A stretch of DNA of 58,177 nt from an uncultured Bacteroidales bacterium (lineage in GTDB: Bacteria > Bacteroidota > Bacteroidia > Bacteroidales > UBA3663): the NCBI GenBank assembly GCA_905235375.1, contig CAJOLH010000017.1, forward strand, positions 1-58,177, in the 5' to 3' direction. Positions 8,539 to 18,331 of this stretch are shown here, piece after piece. The notes under the pieces were generated by a model. The model ran no database searches, was not told the DNA's origin, and worked only from the letters and a program-made list of their open reading frames with translations. The translations under genes were made by a program, and so were the position numbers. The number at the start of each line of letters is the position of its first letter. Position 1 is the stretch's first letter.

Positions 8539-11034
8539 ATGGACAACAGCATGAAAAGCCAACCCGCAAACCAACTTCCTCGGCCTCTCGCAGGGGCCAT
8601 TTGCGTGTGCCTTCTGGCCCTTACGGCATGCAGAAGTTCCCTTCCCGACTATCAGCAACCTGCCGCCTCCATCCAGGAGGTTCCCTTCACGCAGGTACAT
8701 ATTACCGATGGATTCTGGGCTCCGCGCATCGAGACCAACCGCACCGTCAGTATCCCTTCGGCTTTCCACCAGTGCGAAATCAACGGTCGCTTCGACAACT
8801 TCGCCATCGCCGGTGGACTGAAGAAAGGTGAGCATCGCGGCGACTTCTCATTCGACGACACCGATCCCTACAAGGTCATCGAGGGTGCTTCCTATTCGCT
8901 TGCCGCTCATTACGATGCTGGGCTCGACCACTACCTCGACAGTGTGATCACCCTCATTGCCGCTGCACAGGAGGAAGATGGTTATCTGACCACCTGCGTC
9001 ACCAACCGCTGCACCCGTCTGTCGGGCTGGTGGGGCACCCGTCGCTGGGAGAAGATCAACAGCCACGAGCTCTACAACTCGGGCCACCTCTACGAAGCTG
9101 CTGTTGCGCATTATCGTGCCACGGGCAAGCGTTCACTGCTCGACGTAGCCATCAAGAATGCCGACCTCGTCTGCCAGGTGTTTGGTCCGAACGAAGGACA
9201 GATTCATCGCCCCAGCGGACACCCCATCATCGAAATGGCCCTTGCTAAATTATATAAGGTAACGGGCGACCAGAAATACCTTGACGAGGCCAAGTACTTC
9301 GTTGAGGAGACCGGACGCTGCACCGACGGACACCAACCCAGCATGTACAGCCAGGACCATAAGCCCATCCTCGAGCAGGAGGAGATCGTTGGCCATGCTG
9401 TGCGAGCTGGCTACCTCTACAGTGGCGTGGCCGACGTGGCAGCTCTGACGGGCGACACTGCCTACCAGCAGGCCATCACCCGCATCTGGAACAATATGGC
9501 CAGCCGCAAACTCTTCATCACCGGAGGCATCGGCAGCCGCGCACAGGGCGAAGGCTTTGGTCCCAACTACGAACTCAACAATCACACCGCCTACTGCGAG
9601 ACGTGTGCCTCGATCGCCAACGTCTATTGGAACTACCGTATGTTCCTCGCCACAGGTGATGCCAAGTATGCCGACGTCTATGAGCGCGCATTATATAATG
9701 GTGTCATCTCGGGCGTTTCGCTTTCGGGCGACAAGTTCTTCTACGACAATCCGCTTGAATCGATGGGCGAACATGAGCGTCAGGCATGGTTCGGATGCGC
9801 CTGCTGCCCAGGCAACATCACCCGATTCGTAGCCAGTGTGCCCCTTTACATGTATGCCACGCAGGCCAACGACATCTACGTGAACCTCTACATCCAGAGC
9901 GAGACAGAGATAGAGACCGAAGGCGGCAAGGTCGGCATCAAGCAGACCACCGATTATCCATGGGAGGGTGCCATCACGCTCGAAGTGAATCCCACGACAG
10001 CACACAACTTCGCCCTTCGCCTGCGCATCCCAGGCTGGTCGCAGGATGCGCCCGCCCCCACCGACCTCTACCACTTCAACGACAATGCAAAACCCTACGT
10101 CGTGATGGTCAACGGGAAGAAGATCAAGCCTGCATTCACGAGCAAAGACGGATATTTCACCATCGTTCGTGACTGGAAGGCCGGCGACAAGGTTTCGCTC
10201 GAACTTCCCATGGACGTTCGCCAAATCGAAGCCAACCTGAATGCTGAAGACGACCTTGGCCGACTCGCCGTCCAGCGTGGCCCCATCGTCTATTGCCTCG
10301 AAGGAGTGGACCAGCAGGACAGCATTGTCTTCAACAAGGTCATTCCCCAAGGCACAAAGTTTTCCACAAGTTTCGAAAAAGACCTGCTCGGAGGCGTGAT
10401 GACGCTCCAAGCAACTGCCCAGGAGATTCAGAAGGACAGCACGCTCACCGACGTCCCCGTGAAGCTCATCCCCTATTCCACATGGGACAACCGTGGTGCC
10501 AACCAGATGGAGGTTTGGATTGCAGCAGGCAAGCAAGCCGCACGCATCACTCCCGAGCCCACCATCGCCAGCCGTGCCCGTTCGCTCATCTTCCGCGCAC
10601 CCATCCAGAAGGATGCACCCATCTCGGCCTCCGAAGAGGAATGGGCATGGGGCGTGAACGACCAGTGGGAACCCAAGCGTTCGAACGACACTTCGAAGCC
10701 CTATCACTACTGGTGGCTCCAGTACGGCAAGCCCGTCACCATCTCCTACCAGTTTGACAAGCCCCAGACCATCACTTCGACCAGCGTCTATTGGCTCGAC
10801 TTCGACCACTATGACGGCAACTTCCGCGTGCCTGAGAGCTGGAAACTCTACTACAAGAATGCACACGACCGTTGGGAGGAAATCCGACTCGCCAGCGACC
10901 AGGAGAACTACGGCGTAGAAAAGGATCGCTACAACACCATCCATTTCGAACCCGTCACCACCACTGCCATCCAGATTGCCGCCCAACTCCAGAAGGGCGA
11001 GAGCGGAGGTATCATCGAGTGGAAGGTGGAATAG
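8539..11034 (+). CDS. DUF1680 (GH127/GH146-type) beta-L-arabinofuranosidase, lipoprotein
   Basis: The frame is open from a TTG at 8473, but the ATG at 8539 starts MDNSMKSQPANQLPRPLAG, leading into a lipoprotein signal ending LLALTAC, so about 831 aa. The zinc-thiolate motifs are complete: Glu in GEGFG (about E338), YCETCA (E354, C356) and WFGCACCPGN (C422, C423). The architecture matches the minus-strand paralogue, with an extra C-terminal domain (SVYWLDFDHYDGNFRVPESW), and identity is visible along the whole length. The lipoprotein anchor suggests a membrane-bound, possibly periplasmic enzyme, whereas the paralogue has a plain signal peptide. It is followed by SusC after 100 nt. The pair may split the work between linkages, or between cell surface and periplasm. 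Confidence 0.9.
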   Translation: MDNSMKSQPANQLPRPLAGAICVCLLALTACRSSLPDYQQPAASIQEVPFTQVHITDGFWAPRIETNRTVSIPSAFHQCEINGRFDNFAIAGGLKKGEHRGDFSFDDTDPYKVIEGASYSLAAHYDAGLDHYLDSVITLIAAAQEEDGYLTTCVTNRCTRLSGWWGTRRWEKINSHELYNSGHLYEAAVAHYRATGKRSLLDVAIKNADLVCQVFGPNEGQIHRPSGHPIIEMALAKLYKVTGDQKYLDEAKYFVEETGRCTDGHQPSMYSQDHKPILEQEEIVGHAVRAGYLYSGVADVAALTGDTAYQQAITRIWNNMASRKLFITGGIGSRAQGEGFGPNYELNNHTAYCETCASIANVYWNYRMFLATGDAKYADVYERALYNGVISGVSLSGDKFFYDNPLESMGEHERQAWFGCACCPGNITRFVASVPLYMYATQANDIYVNLYIQSETEIETEGGKVGIKQTTDYPWEGAITLEVNPTTAHNFALRLRIPGWSQDAPAPTDLYHFNDNAKPYVVMVNGKKIKPAFTSKDGYFTIVRDWKAGDKVSLELPMDVRQIEANLNAEDDLGRLAVQRGPIVYCLEGVDQQDSIVFNKVIPQGTKFSTSFEKDLLGGVMTLQATAQEIQKDSTLTDVPVKLIPYSTWDNRGANQMEVWIAAGKQAARITPEPTIASRARSLIFRAPIQKDAPISASEEEWAWGVNDQWEPKRSNDTSKPYHYWWLQYGKPVTISYQFDKPQTITSTSVYWLDFDHYDGNFRVPESWKLYYKNAHDRWEEIRLASDQENYGVEKDRYNTIHFEPVTTTAIQIAAQLQKGESGGIIEWKVE

Positions 11035-11038
11035 GGAT

Positions 11039-11095
11039 TCTGGAATAACGAGATTTCGGAATAACGGAATAACGTAATTCCGAAAAAACGAAACA
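11039..11095. repeat. GGAATAACG boundary repeat before SusC
   Basis: Units of GGAATAACG or a near variant occur at 11042, 11058 and 11066, ending in AATTCCGAAAAAACG. CGGAAT-AACGTA-ATTCCG at 11065-11082 makes a small 6-bp hairpin. A related TTTTTCGGAATAAC occurs at the far end of the window (58153-58166). Confidence 0.6.
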
Positions 11096-11134
11096 AAATC
11101 ACAACAAAATAACTAAAACCAAACAAACAGCAAC

Positions 11135-14100
11135 ATGAAAAAAGTCAGCAGCGCATCAGCGCTTGTCAGCCTGTGCCTATTGGCACTTACTGGCGTGACC
11201 CCCATCCTGGCCAGCGAGGCCGAAGCTGCACCCATGCAGCAGCCTCAGCAGAAAGGCATCGTGGTCAGTGGCACTGTCACCGACCGTCAGGGCGAACCCA
11301 TCGCAGGGGCCAATGTCGTCCTTCCCGGCACACAGAAGGGCACGATTACCGACATCGACGGACGTTTCACCCTCGAAGTTCCCAGCACACGCAGCACACT
11401 GCGTGTCAGTTTCATCGGCTACATGCCGCAGGAAGTCACTCCTGATTCCCGTGGCAATGTCAAGGTAGTGCTCGAAGAAGACAGCGAACTCCTCGAAGAT
11501 GTCGTGGTCGTTGGTTACGGCACCATGAAGACCGCCGACATCACCTCGGCCGTTGCCAGCGTCAAGTCGGAAGACTTCACCAACGGTAAGATCAGCGATG
11601 CCGCCGAACTCATCAAGGGCAAGGTAGCCGGTCTCTCCATCGTCAAGTCGAGCGGCGACCCCAATGCCACCTCGAGCATCATGCTCCGCGGTATCACCAC
11701 CATCCATGGCGACGTTACCCCACTCGTCCTCGTCGATGGTATCGAAGGCTCGCTCTCGACCGTAGCACCCGAAAACATCGCTTCGATTGACGTACTGAAG
11801 GATGCCTCGGCAGCCGCCATCTATGGTACCCGTGGTGCCAATGGTGTCATCATCATCACCACCAAGACGGGCCACCGCGAGCAGAAGGCCGAAGTCACCT
11901 ACAACGGATATGTTTCGCTGAGCAACTGGTACAAGACCGCCGACTTCATGGATACCCACGACATCATCTACGGTCGCACCAACTTCCCGTACGATGGCTA
12001 CGAAACCGACTGGCTCAAGGCTGTCACCCGCAAGGCAGGTTCGATGCACAACCATTCGCTCAGCATCAACGGTGGTGGCAAGAGCAACACCTATTCGGCC
12101 AATGTCACCTTCTCGGACGAACTCGGCATCATGCGCCGTTCTGACTCGAACGACCTCAAGATGCAACTTGACGTGACTCAGTTCTTCCTCAACGACATCA
12201 TCAAGGTCAACCTCAACGCGCTTTATAGCCGTCACAAGAATACCAACAACAGCAACGCCTACGTCTATCGCCAGGCTTTGATCCACAACCCCTCTTCGCC
12301 CATCTACAACAGCGATGGCACCTACTACGAGGAGTTCAGCCGCTTCCAGTACTTCAACCCCGTTGAGATCCAGAACGAGCACATCGGTGACACCCGCACC
12401 CACGATGCACGCATCACGGGCAACATCTCAGCTGAACCCATCAAGGGATGGGTCACCAACCTCATGCTCTCGATGGACGAATATCATGGCGAAGGCGAAA
12501 ACTGGTACGACCACAATTACTACACCCTTGCCCCAACCACCACCAACGGTTCGGCGAGCAAGTCGTCGTCGAACAGTCGCTCGGACAATCTCGAAATCAC
12601 AACCAAGTACGAGAATACCCTGGGACGTCACCGCATCAATGCCCTAGCTGGTTACTCCTACCTCTATAACGTATATGACGGCTTCAGCGCCGGCAACTCC
12701 AACTTCCCGACCTCAAGCTATCTCTACAACAGCATCGGCCAAGGTACCTTCCTCACCGACGAGGATCATACCGCCTCGATGAACTCCTACAAGAACGACG
12801 ACACCCTCATCGGCTTCTTCGGACGTCTCAGCTATGGTTACGACAGCCGCTACAACGTGATGCTCTCCATCCGTCGTGAAGGCAGTTCGAAGTTCGGTGC
12901 CAACAACAAGTGGGGCAACTTCCCATCCGCATCGTTCGGCTGGAACATCATCAACGAATCGTGGATGAAGGATCTGACCTGGCTCGACAACCTCAAGCTC
13001 CGTGCCGGTTACGGCGTGACGGGTGTCATCCCATCGGCTTCCTACCTTTCGCTCACCATGTACGACTACGACACCTACGGCTGGCATCGCAACACCGATG
13101 GCTCGTGGGCACAGTCGCTCAAAGTCAGCCAAAACCCCAATCCGAACCTCAAGTGGGAGAAGACCAAGGAGTTCAACGTGGGTATCGATTGGGCAGTGCT
13201 CAACAATCGCCTAAGCGGTTCGGTCGATGTCTATACCAAGAAGACCGTCGATCTGCTCTACGACTATGCCGTGCCCGTTCCACCCAACATGTACAGCGCC
13301 ACTACGGCCAACGTTGGTCAGATGCGCAACACGGGTATCGAAGTGCTTATCAATGCCACACCTGTCGAGACCAAGAACTTCAGCTGGCATACCACCATCA
13401 CCCTTTCGCACAACGCCAACAAGCTGCTCAGCCTCAGCAACGACCTTTATGAGACCGACAACTTCCAGGAACTGTGGGGTGGTCTGTCCGACCCAATCTC
13501 CCTGCCTACCCACTGCATGGAGATCGACCACACGCTGGGCGACTTCTGGGGTCTCAAGTCGGTGGGCGTTTCGAAGAATGGCGTGGTCCTCGTCGAAGTA
13601 AAGGATGCCGATGGCAACTGGACAGTCAAGGAATGGGATTCGAGCTATAACCTCGAGTCCAACCGCCAGCGTCTGGGCAATGGTCTGCCTTCGATTTACA
13701 TGGGTTGGAACAATACCTTCCGCTATCGCGACTTCGACCTCTCGCTGCAGTTCACCGGACAGTTCGACTACCAGATCCTCAACGAGCAGCGCGCATTCTA
13801 CGAGAACAACTCCATCGCCTACAACCGCCTGAAGTGCGCTGCCGACCTGCACGCAGCCATCAATCCCGACGGCACGCCTGCCCTCGACGAAAACGGCCAG
13901 CAGATCATGGTGGCTCTCTCCAACTCGATGGCACAAGGCTTCTGGAGCGATCACCTTGAGGATGGCGACTTCATCAAACTCCAGTCGGCTACCCTTGGCT
14001 ACACCTTTGCTCCAAAGAGCGACACGCTCAAGCGTTACATCAAGAGCGCCCGTCTCTACGTCAGTGGCCAGAACCTCTTCTGCATCACGGGTTACTCCGG

Positions 14101-14206
14101 CCTCGACCCCGAGGTATCGAACTACTTCCTCACCCCAGGCGTTGATAGCCGCGACAAGTACCCGACAGTACGCAGCTGGACAATCGGTCTTAACATCAAC
14201 TTCTAA
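11135..14206 (+). CDS. SusC/RagA-family TonB-dependent outer-membrane transporter
   Basis: 1023 aa with signal peptide (MKKVSSASALVSLCLLALTG). Residues about 42-125 are a CarboxypepD_reg-like fold (VVSGTVTDRQGEPIAGANVV), followed by the SusC plug hallmark LEDVVVVGYGTMKTADITSA and IMLRGITTIHG, VDGIEGSL, DVLKDASAAAIYGTRGANG. The rest is a 22-strand barrel ending in Phe (SWTIGLNINF), as expected for BAM recognition. There is no STN domain. It pairs with SusD 14 nt downstream; together they should import an oligosaccharide or glycopeptide across the outer membrane with TonB energy. Its position after a DUF1680 enzyme points to an arabinofuranose-containing ligand. Confidence 0.96.
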   Translation: MKKVSSASALVSLCLLALTGVTPILASEAEAAPMQQPQQKGIVVSGTVTDRQGEPIAGANVVLPGTQKGTITDIDGRFTLEVPSTRSTLRVSFIGYMPQEVTPDSRGNVKVVLEEDSELLEDVVVVGYGTMKTADITSAVASVKSEDFTNGKISDAAELIKGKVAGLSIVKSSGDPNATSSIMLRGITTIHGDVTPLVLVDGIEGSLSTVAPENIASIDVLKDASAAAIYGTRGANGVIIITTKTGHREQKAEVTYNGYVSLSNWYKTADFMDTHDIIYGRTNFPYDGYETDWLKAVTRKAGSMHNHSLSINGGGKSNTYSANVTFSDELGIMRRSDSNDLKMQLDVTQFFLNDIIKVNLNALYSRHKNTNNSNAYVYRQALIHNPSSPIYNSDGTYYEEFSRFQYFNPVEIQNEHIGDTRTHDARITGNISAEPIKGWVTNLMLSMDEYHGEGENWYDHNYYTLAPTTTNGSASKSSSNSRSDNLEITTKYENTLGRHRINALAGYSYLYNVYDGFSAGNSNFPTSSYLYNSIGQGTFLTDEDHTASMNSYKNDDTLIGFFGRLSYGYDSRYNVMLSIRREGSSKFGANNKWGNFPSASFGWNIINESWMKDLTWLDNLKLRAGYGVTGVIPSASYLSLTMYDYDTYGWHRNTDGSWAQSLKVSQNPNPNLKWEKTKEFNVGIDWAVLNNRLSGSVDVYTKKTVDLLYDYAVPVPPNMYSATTANVGQMRNTGIEVLINATPVETKNFSWHTTITLSHNANKLLSLSNDLYETDNFQELWGGLSDPISLPTHCMEIDHTLGDFWGLKSVGVSKNGVVLVEVKDADGNWTVKEWDSSYNLESNRQRLGNGLPSIYMGWNNTFRYRDFDLSLQFTGQFDYQILNEQRAFYENNSIAYNRLKCAADLHAAINPDGTPALDENGQQIMVALSNSMAQGFWSDHLEDGDFIKLQSATLGYTFAPKSDTLKRYIKSARLYVSGQNLFCITGYSGLDPEVSNYFLTPGVDSRDKYPTVRSWTIGLNINF

Positions 14207-14220
14207 AAACGACAAACAGT

Positions 14221-15915
14221 ATGAAACTCAAGAATATATTCATTGGTCTTACTTGCTGTGCAGCCCTGAGTCTCACCACCTCCTGCACCGACCTCGACGA
14301 GACCGTTTATGATGCCCTGACCGATCAATCCATCGACACCGAGGACGAGAACGTGGTCGGATTCATGATGGGCGAAGCCTTGGCCAACTTCCGCTATATC
14401 TACTGGACCTGGAACGGTTACTTCGACCTACAGGAAGAGTGTGGCGACCTCTATTGCACACCCAAGCGTATCGGTGTAGGCTGGGGCGACCTTTACATCA
14501 ACATGCACAAGCACAACTGGACTTCGAACCAGGAGCACCCCTACAACCTCTGGTACAACGGCTACGTCTGCATCGGATACTGCAACCAGTGTCTCGACGT
14601 GCTGCCCGAAGAGAAGGCCTACGAACGCGCCCAGATGCGCTTCATCCGCGCCCAAGTCTATTATATGCTCTTCGATGCCTTCCGCAACGTCCCCATCGAG
14701 ACCACCCAGCAGGTCGAAGCAGGCTATCTGCCTCAGCAGAACACTGCCGAAGAGGTATTCAACTTCGTCGTTTCGGAGATGGAGGCCATCAAGCAGGACC
14801 TTGGCACCGACCACGTGTTTGGCTATGCCAACCGTTTCGCTGCCGATATGACGCTTGCCAAGCTCTACCTCAACTACAATGCCTATTTCAATGCTTCGGG
14901 CAACGAGTACTATCAGAAGGCACTCGCCGAGGTGAACGACGTGATCGACAACGGCGGCTACTCGCTGGCTGCACACTACGAGGACAACTTCAAGGCTGAC
15001 ATCTCGGGCTCACCCGAAGTCATCTTCGCCATCCCCCTCGATTCGAAGCACGCTTCCCACAACTACAATGTCAACAAGTGCCTCGTCGGTGCCGGTGCTG
15101 CTGCCTACGGCTATTCAGGTTCGCCCTGGAACGGTTCGTGCGCTATCCCACAGTTCATCGACACCTACGATCCCGACGACAAGCGTTTCGACCTCACCTG
15201 GGCTCATGGCATCCAGTATGCTGCCGTGAAGAATGCCGATGGCACCTACACTCCACAGGCAGGCGACCCGATTCCCTTCTCGAACGACGACTGGTCGGGC
15301 ACCGGTTACCTCAACTATTCGAAGATGGTACACTCCATCGACAACCCGGGTGCATACATGCAGGAAGGCTATCGTTTCGTGAAGAACGAAATCGTTCCTG
15401 AGGACAAGGGCACATACGGTGACGATGTTGCCTTCTATCGCCTCGCCGATGCCATGTTCATCAAGGCCGAGTGTCTGCTCCGCATCAGCGCTGCCAACGA
15501 CGAGGAGGCTGCCCGCCTCATCTCCGAGGTACGTGCCCGCGCCTTCGACTCTTCGAACAAGGCAAAACGTAATGCCGGTCAGCTCCGTGCCGGTTCGGTC
15601 TATGCCTACGGTCACGACGAATACACAGGCGAGGGTGTCACCAACTGGGGCAGCCACGTCTTCACCAGCGAAGGTGGCGACGACATCGAGCTCGGTGGCC
15701 TTCTGGATGACCTGGCTTGGGAGTTCGTCGGCGAGCACCATCGCCGTCAGGACCTGATCCGCTTCAAGATGGCCGATGGCCGCAACGTTTTCAACGGCAA
15801 ATCGTGGTTCTGCAAGGACGCTACCACCGAGACCCACTGGAACTACTTCCCCATCCCGAAGGAAGCGCGTGATGCCAACCAGAGCCTCGTCCAGAACCAG
15901 GGTTATACTGACTAA
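14221..15915 (+). CDS. SusD/RagB-family surface glycan-binding lipoprotein
   Basis: 564 aa, lipobox SLTTSC followed by the acidic start TDLDETVYD. TPR-rich SusD fold features are visible: YVCIGYCNQCLDVLPE, RAQMRFIRAQVYYMLFDAF (the RAxxRFLRAxxY helix of the family), and the C-terminal RRQDLIRFKM with FPIPKEARDANQSLVQNQGY. It is the binding lid for the SusC immediately upstream. Trp and Tyr clusters around residues 60-110 (YWTWNGYF, GVGWGDLY) are candidate sugar-stacking residues. The spacing of 14 nt to SusC and 41 nt to the next gene indicates one operon. Confidence 0.95.
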   Translation: MKLKNIFIGLTCCAALSLTTSCTDLDETVYDALTDQSIDTEDENVVGFMMGEALANFRYIYWTWNGYFDLQEECGDLYCTPKRIGVGWGDLYINMHKHNWTSNQEHPYNLWYNGYVCIGYCNQCLDVLPEEKAYERAQMRFIRAQVYYMLFDAFRNVPIETTQQVEAGYLPQQNTAEEVFNFVVSEMEAIKQDLGTDHVFGYANRFAADMTLAKLYLNYNAYFNASGNEYYQKALAEVNDVIDNGGYSLAAHYEDNFKADISGSPEVIFAIPLDSKHASHNYNVNKCLVGAGAAAYGYSGSPWNGSCAIPQFIDTYDPDDKRFDLTWAHGIQYAAVKNADGTYTPQAGDPIPFSNDDWSGTGYLNYSKMVHSIDNPGAYMQEGYRFVKNEIVPEDKGTYGDDVAFYRLADAMFIKAECLLRISAANDEEAARLISEVRARAFDSSNKAKRNAGQLRAGSVYAYGHDEYTGEGVTNWGSHVFTSEGGDDIELGGLLDDLAWEFVGEHHRRQDLIRFKMADGRNVFNGKSWFCKDATTETHWNYFPIPKEARDANQSLVQNQGYTD

Positions 15916-15956
15916 CGAGAAAGACACATTATATAATATATAAAGAAGACTGAATT

Positions 15957-18323
15957 ATGAATATCAAACATATTTCAACCACTGCACTTCTGGCCGGCAT
16001 TATGGCACTGCCAATGATGACCAGTTGCGGCGACAATGAGAACTTCTCGGTCGATCATGTACTGACCGCCGACGAGCTGGCCGAAATGCGCCGTCAGGAC
16101 TCCATCGCCGAAGTGATGCGCAATACCATCAATGCGGATCTGGTGCTCACCTACGATTGTGAGTTCTACATCTCGGAGAGCAGTTATGATGGCACGACTG
16201 TCGATGTCGAGATTGACAAGATTGCAGAACTCTTCGGCCTCACCCACGAGCAAGTCATCGCAGGTATTGCCGAAGAAGAAGGCGCTCCCGAAATCCTCGG
16301 TCTTGCCATCGAAGGCTCAACCCACGCCGACAACATGACCAAGACCAACACCAACTCCTCATGGGGACACTGGTGGAGTGCTGAGGGCAATGTCACCCAA
16401 TGGGGTGCCGATGCTTACGTCTTTGCAGAGTATGACCCCGAAGCAGAAGTCTTCAACATAGGCCAGTATCCCGGTCACTGTGTAGCTGGCACCACCTATC
16501 AGTTCATCGAAGGCCTGCGCTACCAGGACTATCGTGTTGCCGTGGTGATCCGTGCCAAGGCTACCGAACGCGGTGAAGTTGTTGCCAACGTTGTCGGCAC
16601 TCAGGAACTCACCTTGAAGACAAAAACGACCTACGGCTACGAGGCCGAAGCCGTTCCTGGCTTCGATGCTGCCAAACTCATCTCCGACCTCGGCATCTCG
16701 TCAATTGAGGATGCTGACTGGCTCGCAGTCAAGACTGATGGCTCATACGCCCAGGAGTACAATGCCGACTTTGACGGCTTCTGGTACGATATGCAAGGCT
16801 TTGCTGGCCAGTGGGGTGATGATGCCTCCGTCTATTGCGGACATGTAAACGACACCATCGTCGTAGGACAGTTCCCTGCTCGTCTTGAAGCAGGAACCAA
16901 CCTCACCATCCAGTATGGTGCAATTGCCAACGATAAGATCGAACTGCTCACCATCCACGTCATTATCGAGGCTGGCGACGACATCAATGCTGCCGAAGTG
17001 GTCGATACACAGAACCTCTCCCTCATCCAGAAGACCACCTACGGCTACGAGTCAGCAGAAGTGCCTGGTCAGGATCTGGCCAAAGCCATGACAGACCTGG
17101 GCGTCGCTTCGCTCGATGATATCACTTGGATCGGTGTATTGCCCGACGGCACCTACACCCAAGCCTATACCGCTGACCCCAATGCTTTCTGGTACGATAT
17201 GGATGGATACGTAGGCTCTTGGGGCGACAATGCCTCGGTATTCTGCGGCCTCTATGACGGTGTCATCAAACTGGGTCAATACCCCGACCATCTGCATACA
17301 GGCGACCAGGTGACAGTCCACTATGGTGCTTACGCCAATGGCAAGATCGTCCTCTTCAACATCACGCTCACCATTGCTGCCAGCGACGACATCAACGCAT
17401 CTACCCTTGTTGACACACAGGAACTCACCCTCGAAACCGAGACGACCTTTGGCTACGAGGCAGAAGAGGTGCCTGGTCAGGATTTCAGCAAACTCTTTGC
17501 GGACCTTGGAGTCACTTCCATCGACGAGATCACCTGGTTTGGTGTTCAGGCCGACGGCACTTACACCCAGGCCTACACTGCTGACCCCAATGCCTTCTGG
17601 TACGATCTGGATGGTTTTGTAGGCTCATACGGCGACAATGCTTCGGTTTATTGCGGCCTCTACGATGGTGTCATCAAGGTAGGACAGTTCCCCGACCGTC
17701 TCCATGCTGGTGACAAGGTTACCGTGCAGTTCGGTGGCTATGCCAACAGCAAAGCCGAACTCTTCAAGATCAACATTGTCATCAACGAATATGTCGATCC
17801 TGAGACTGCTCCCGAAGGCCAGCCCGAAAACCTCACCCAGGACATCAACTTGACCTGGACCTGCAATGCAAATTGGGAGGGCTCGGAAGAGGTGGATGTA
17901 CGTGAGACTCTCCGCAACGCCTTCAAGATGACCACCTACCAGATCTTCCAGGCTTTCCAGAACGGCGACCTCAAGATGTACAATGGCCAGATCACCGAGG
18001 GCGAGCCCAACTATACCGGTGAAGCCCCAGGCTATTGGCTCAATGCCAATGGCGAGACAGTGGAATGGGGCTCAAATGCCACCTACTACTGCTTCCTCGA
18101 ACTTCGCAAGGATGCCTGCGTGGTCTATGGTGCCAACCATCCTGAGAACCTCACCACAGCGCTCGACTCGAAGTTGACCTACTACGTGGTATGCAATGGT
18201 GCAACAGTGACATTCAACATCAACATCAATATTGCAGCTCCAGCCGACCCCGCCAGTAGTGCCAAGCATCGTCGCGGCGTGCGCCGTCCTTTTAGACCAC
18301 AATCAAACCAATCAAATCAATAA
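15957..18323 (+). CDS. Surface lipoprotein of five tandem DUF4859-like domains (SGBP candidate)
   Basis: 788 aa, lipobox LPMMTSC with GDNE after the Cys, a surface-export type signal. After the leader it is five repeats of about 130 residues: roughly 62-212, 214-345, 347-484, 484-612 and 625-760. Each has a hallmark of the form WGxNAxxYC followed by VGQYP or VGQFP (for example SWGDNASVFCGLYDGVIKLG in unit 3). Units 2-4 begin TQELTLxTxTTYGYEAE and contain TYTQAYTADPNAFWYD. Units 3 and 4 are nearly identical even in DNA, showing recent duplication. The resemblance is to DUF4859, whose function I do not know. Position just after SusD, where surface glycan-binding proteins usually sit, suggests ligand binding. 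An odd basic tail (AKHRRGVRRPFRPQSNQSNQ) ends the protein. Confidence 0.8.
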   Translation: MNIKHISTTALLAGIMALPMMTSCGDNENFSVDHVLTADELAEMRRQDSIAEVMRNTINADLVLTYDCEFYISESSYDGTTVDVEIDKIAELFGLTHEQVIAGIAEEEGAPEILGLAIEGSTHADNMTKTNTNSSWGHWWSAEGNVTQWGADAYVFAEYDPEAEVFNIGQYPGHCVAGTTYQFIEGLRYQDYRVAVVIRAKATERGEVVANVVGTQELTLKTKTTYGYEAEAVPGFDAAKLISDLGISSIEDADWLAVKTDGSYAQEYNADFDGFWYDMQGFAGQWGDDASVYCGHVNDTIVVGQFPARLEAGTNLTIQYGAIANDKIELLTIHVIIEAGDDINAAEVVDTQNLSLIQKTTYGYESAEVPGQDLAKAMTDLGVASLDDITWIGVLPDGTYTQAYTADPNAFWYDMDGYVGSWGDNASVFCGLYDGVIKLGQYPDHLHTGDQVTVHYGAYANGKIVLFNITLTIAASDDINASTLVDTQELTLETETTFGYEAEEVPGQDFSKLFADLGVTSIDEITWFGVQADGTYTQAYTADPNAFWYDLDGFVGSYGDNASVYCGLYDGVIKVGQFPDRLHAGDKVTVQFGGYANSKAELFKINIVINEYVDPETAPEGQPENLTQDINLTWTCNANWEGSEEVDVRETLRNAFKMTTYQIFQAFQNGDLKMYNGQITEGEPNYTGEAPGYWLNANGETVEWGSNATYYCFLELRKDACVVYGANHPENLTTALDSKLTYYVVCNGATVTFNININIAAPADPASSAKHRRGVRRPFRPQSNQSNQ

Positions 18324-18331
18324 TTTTCGAC

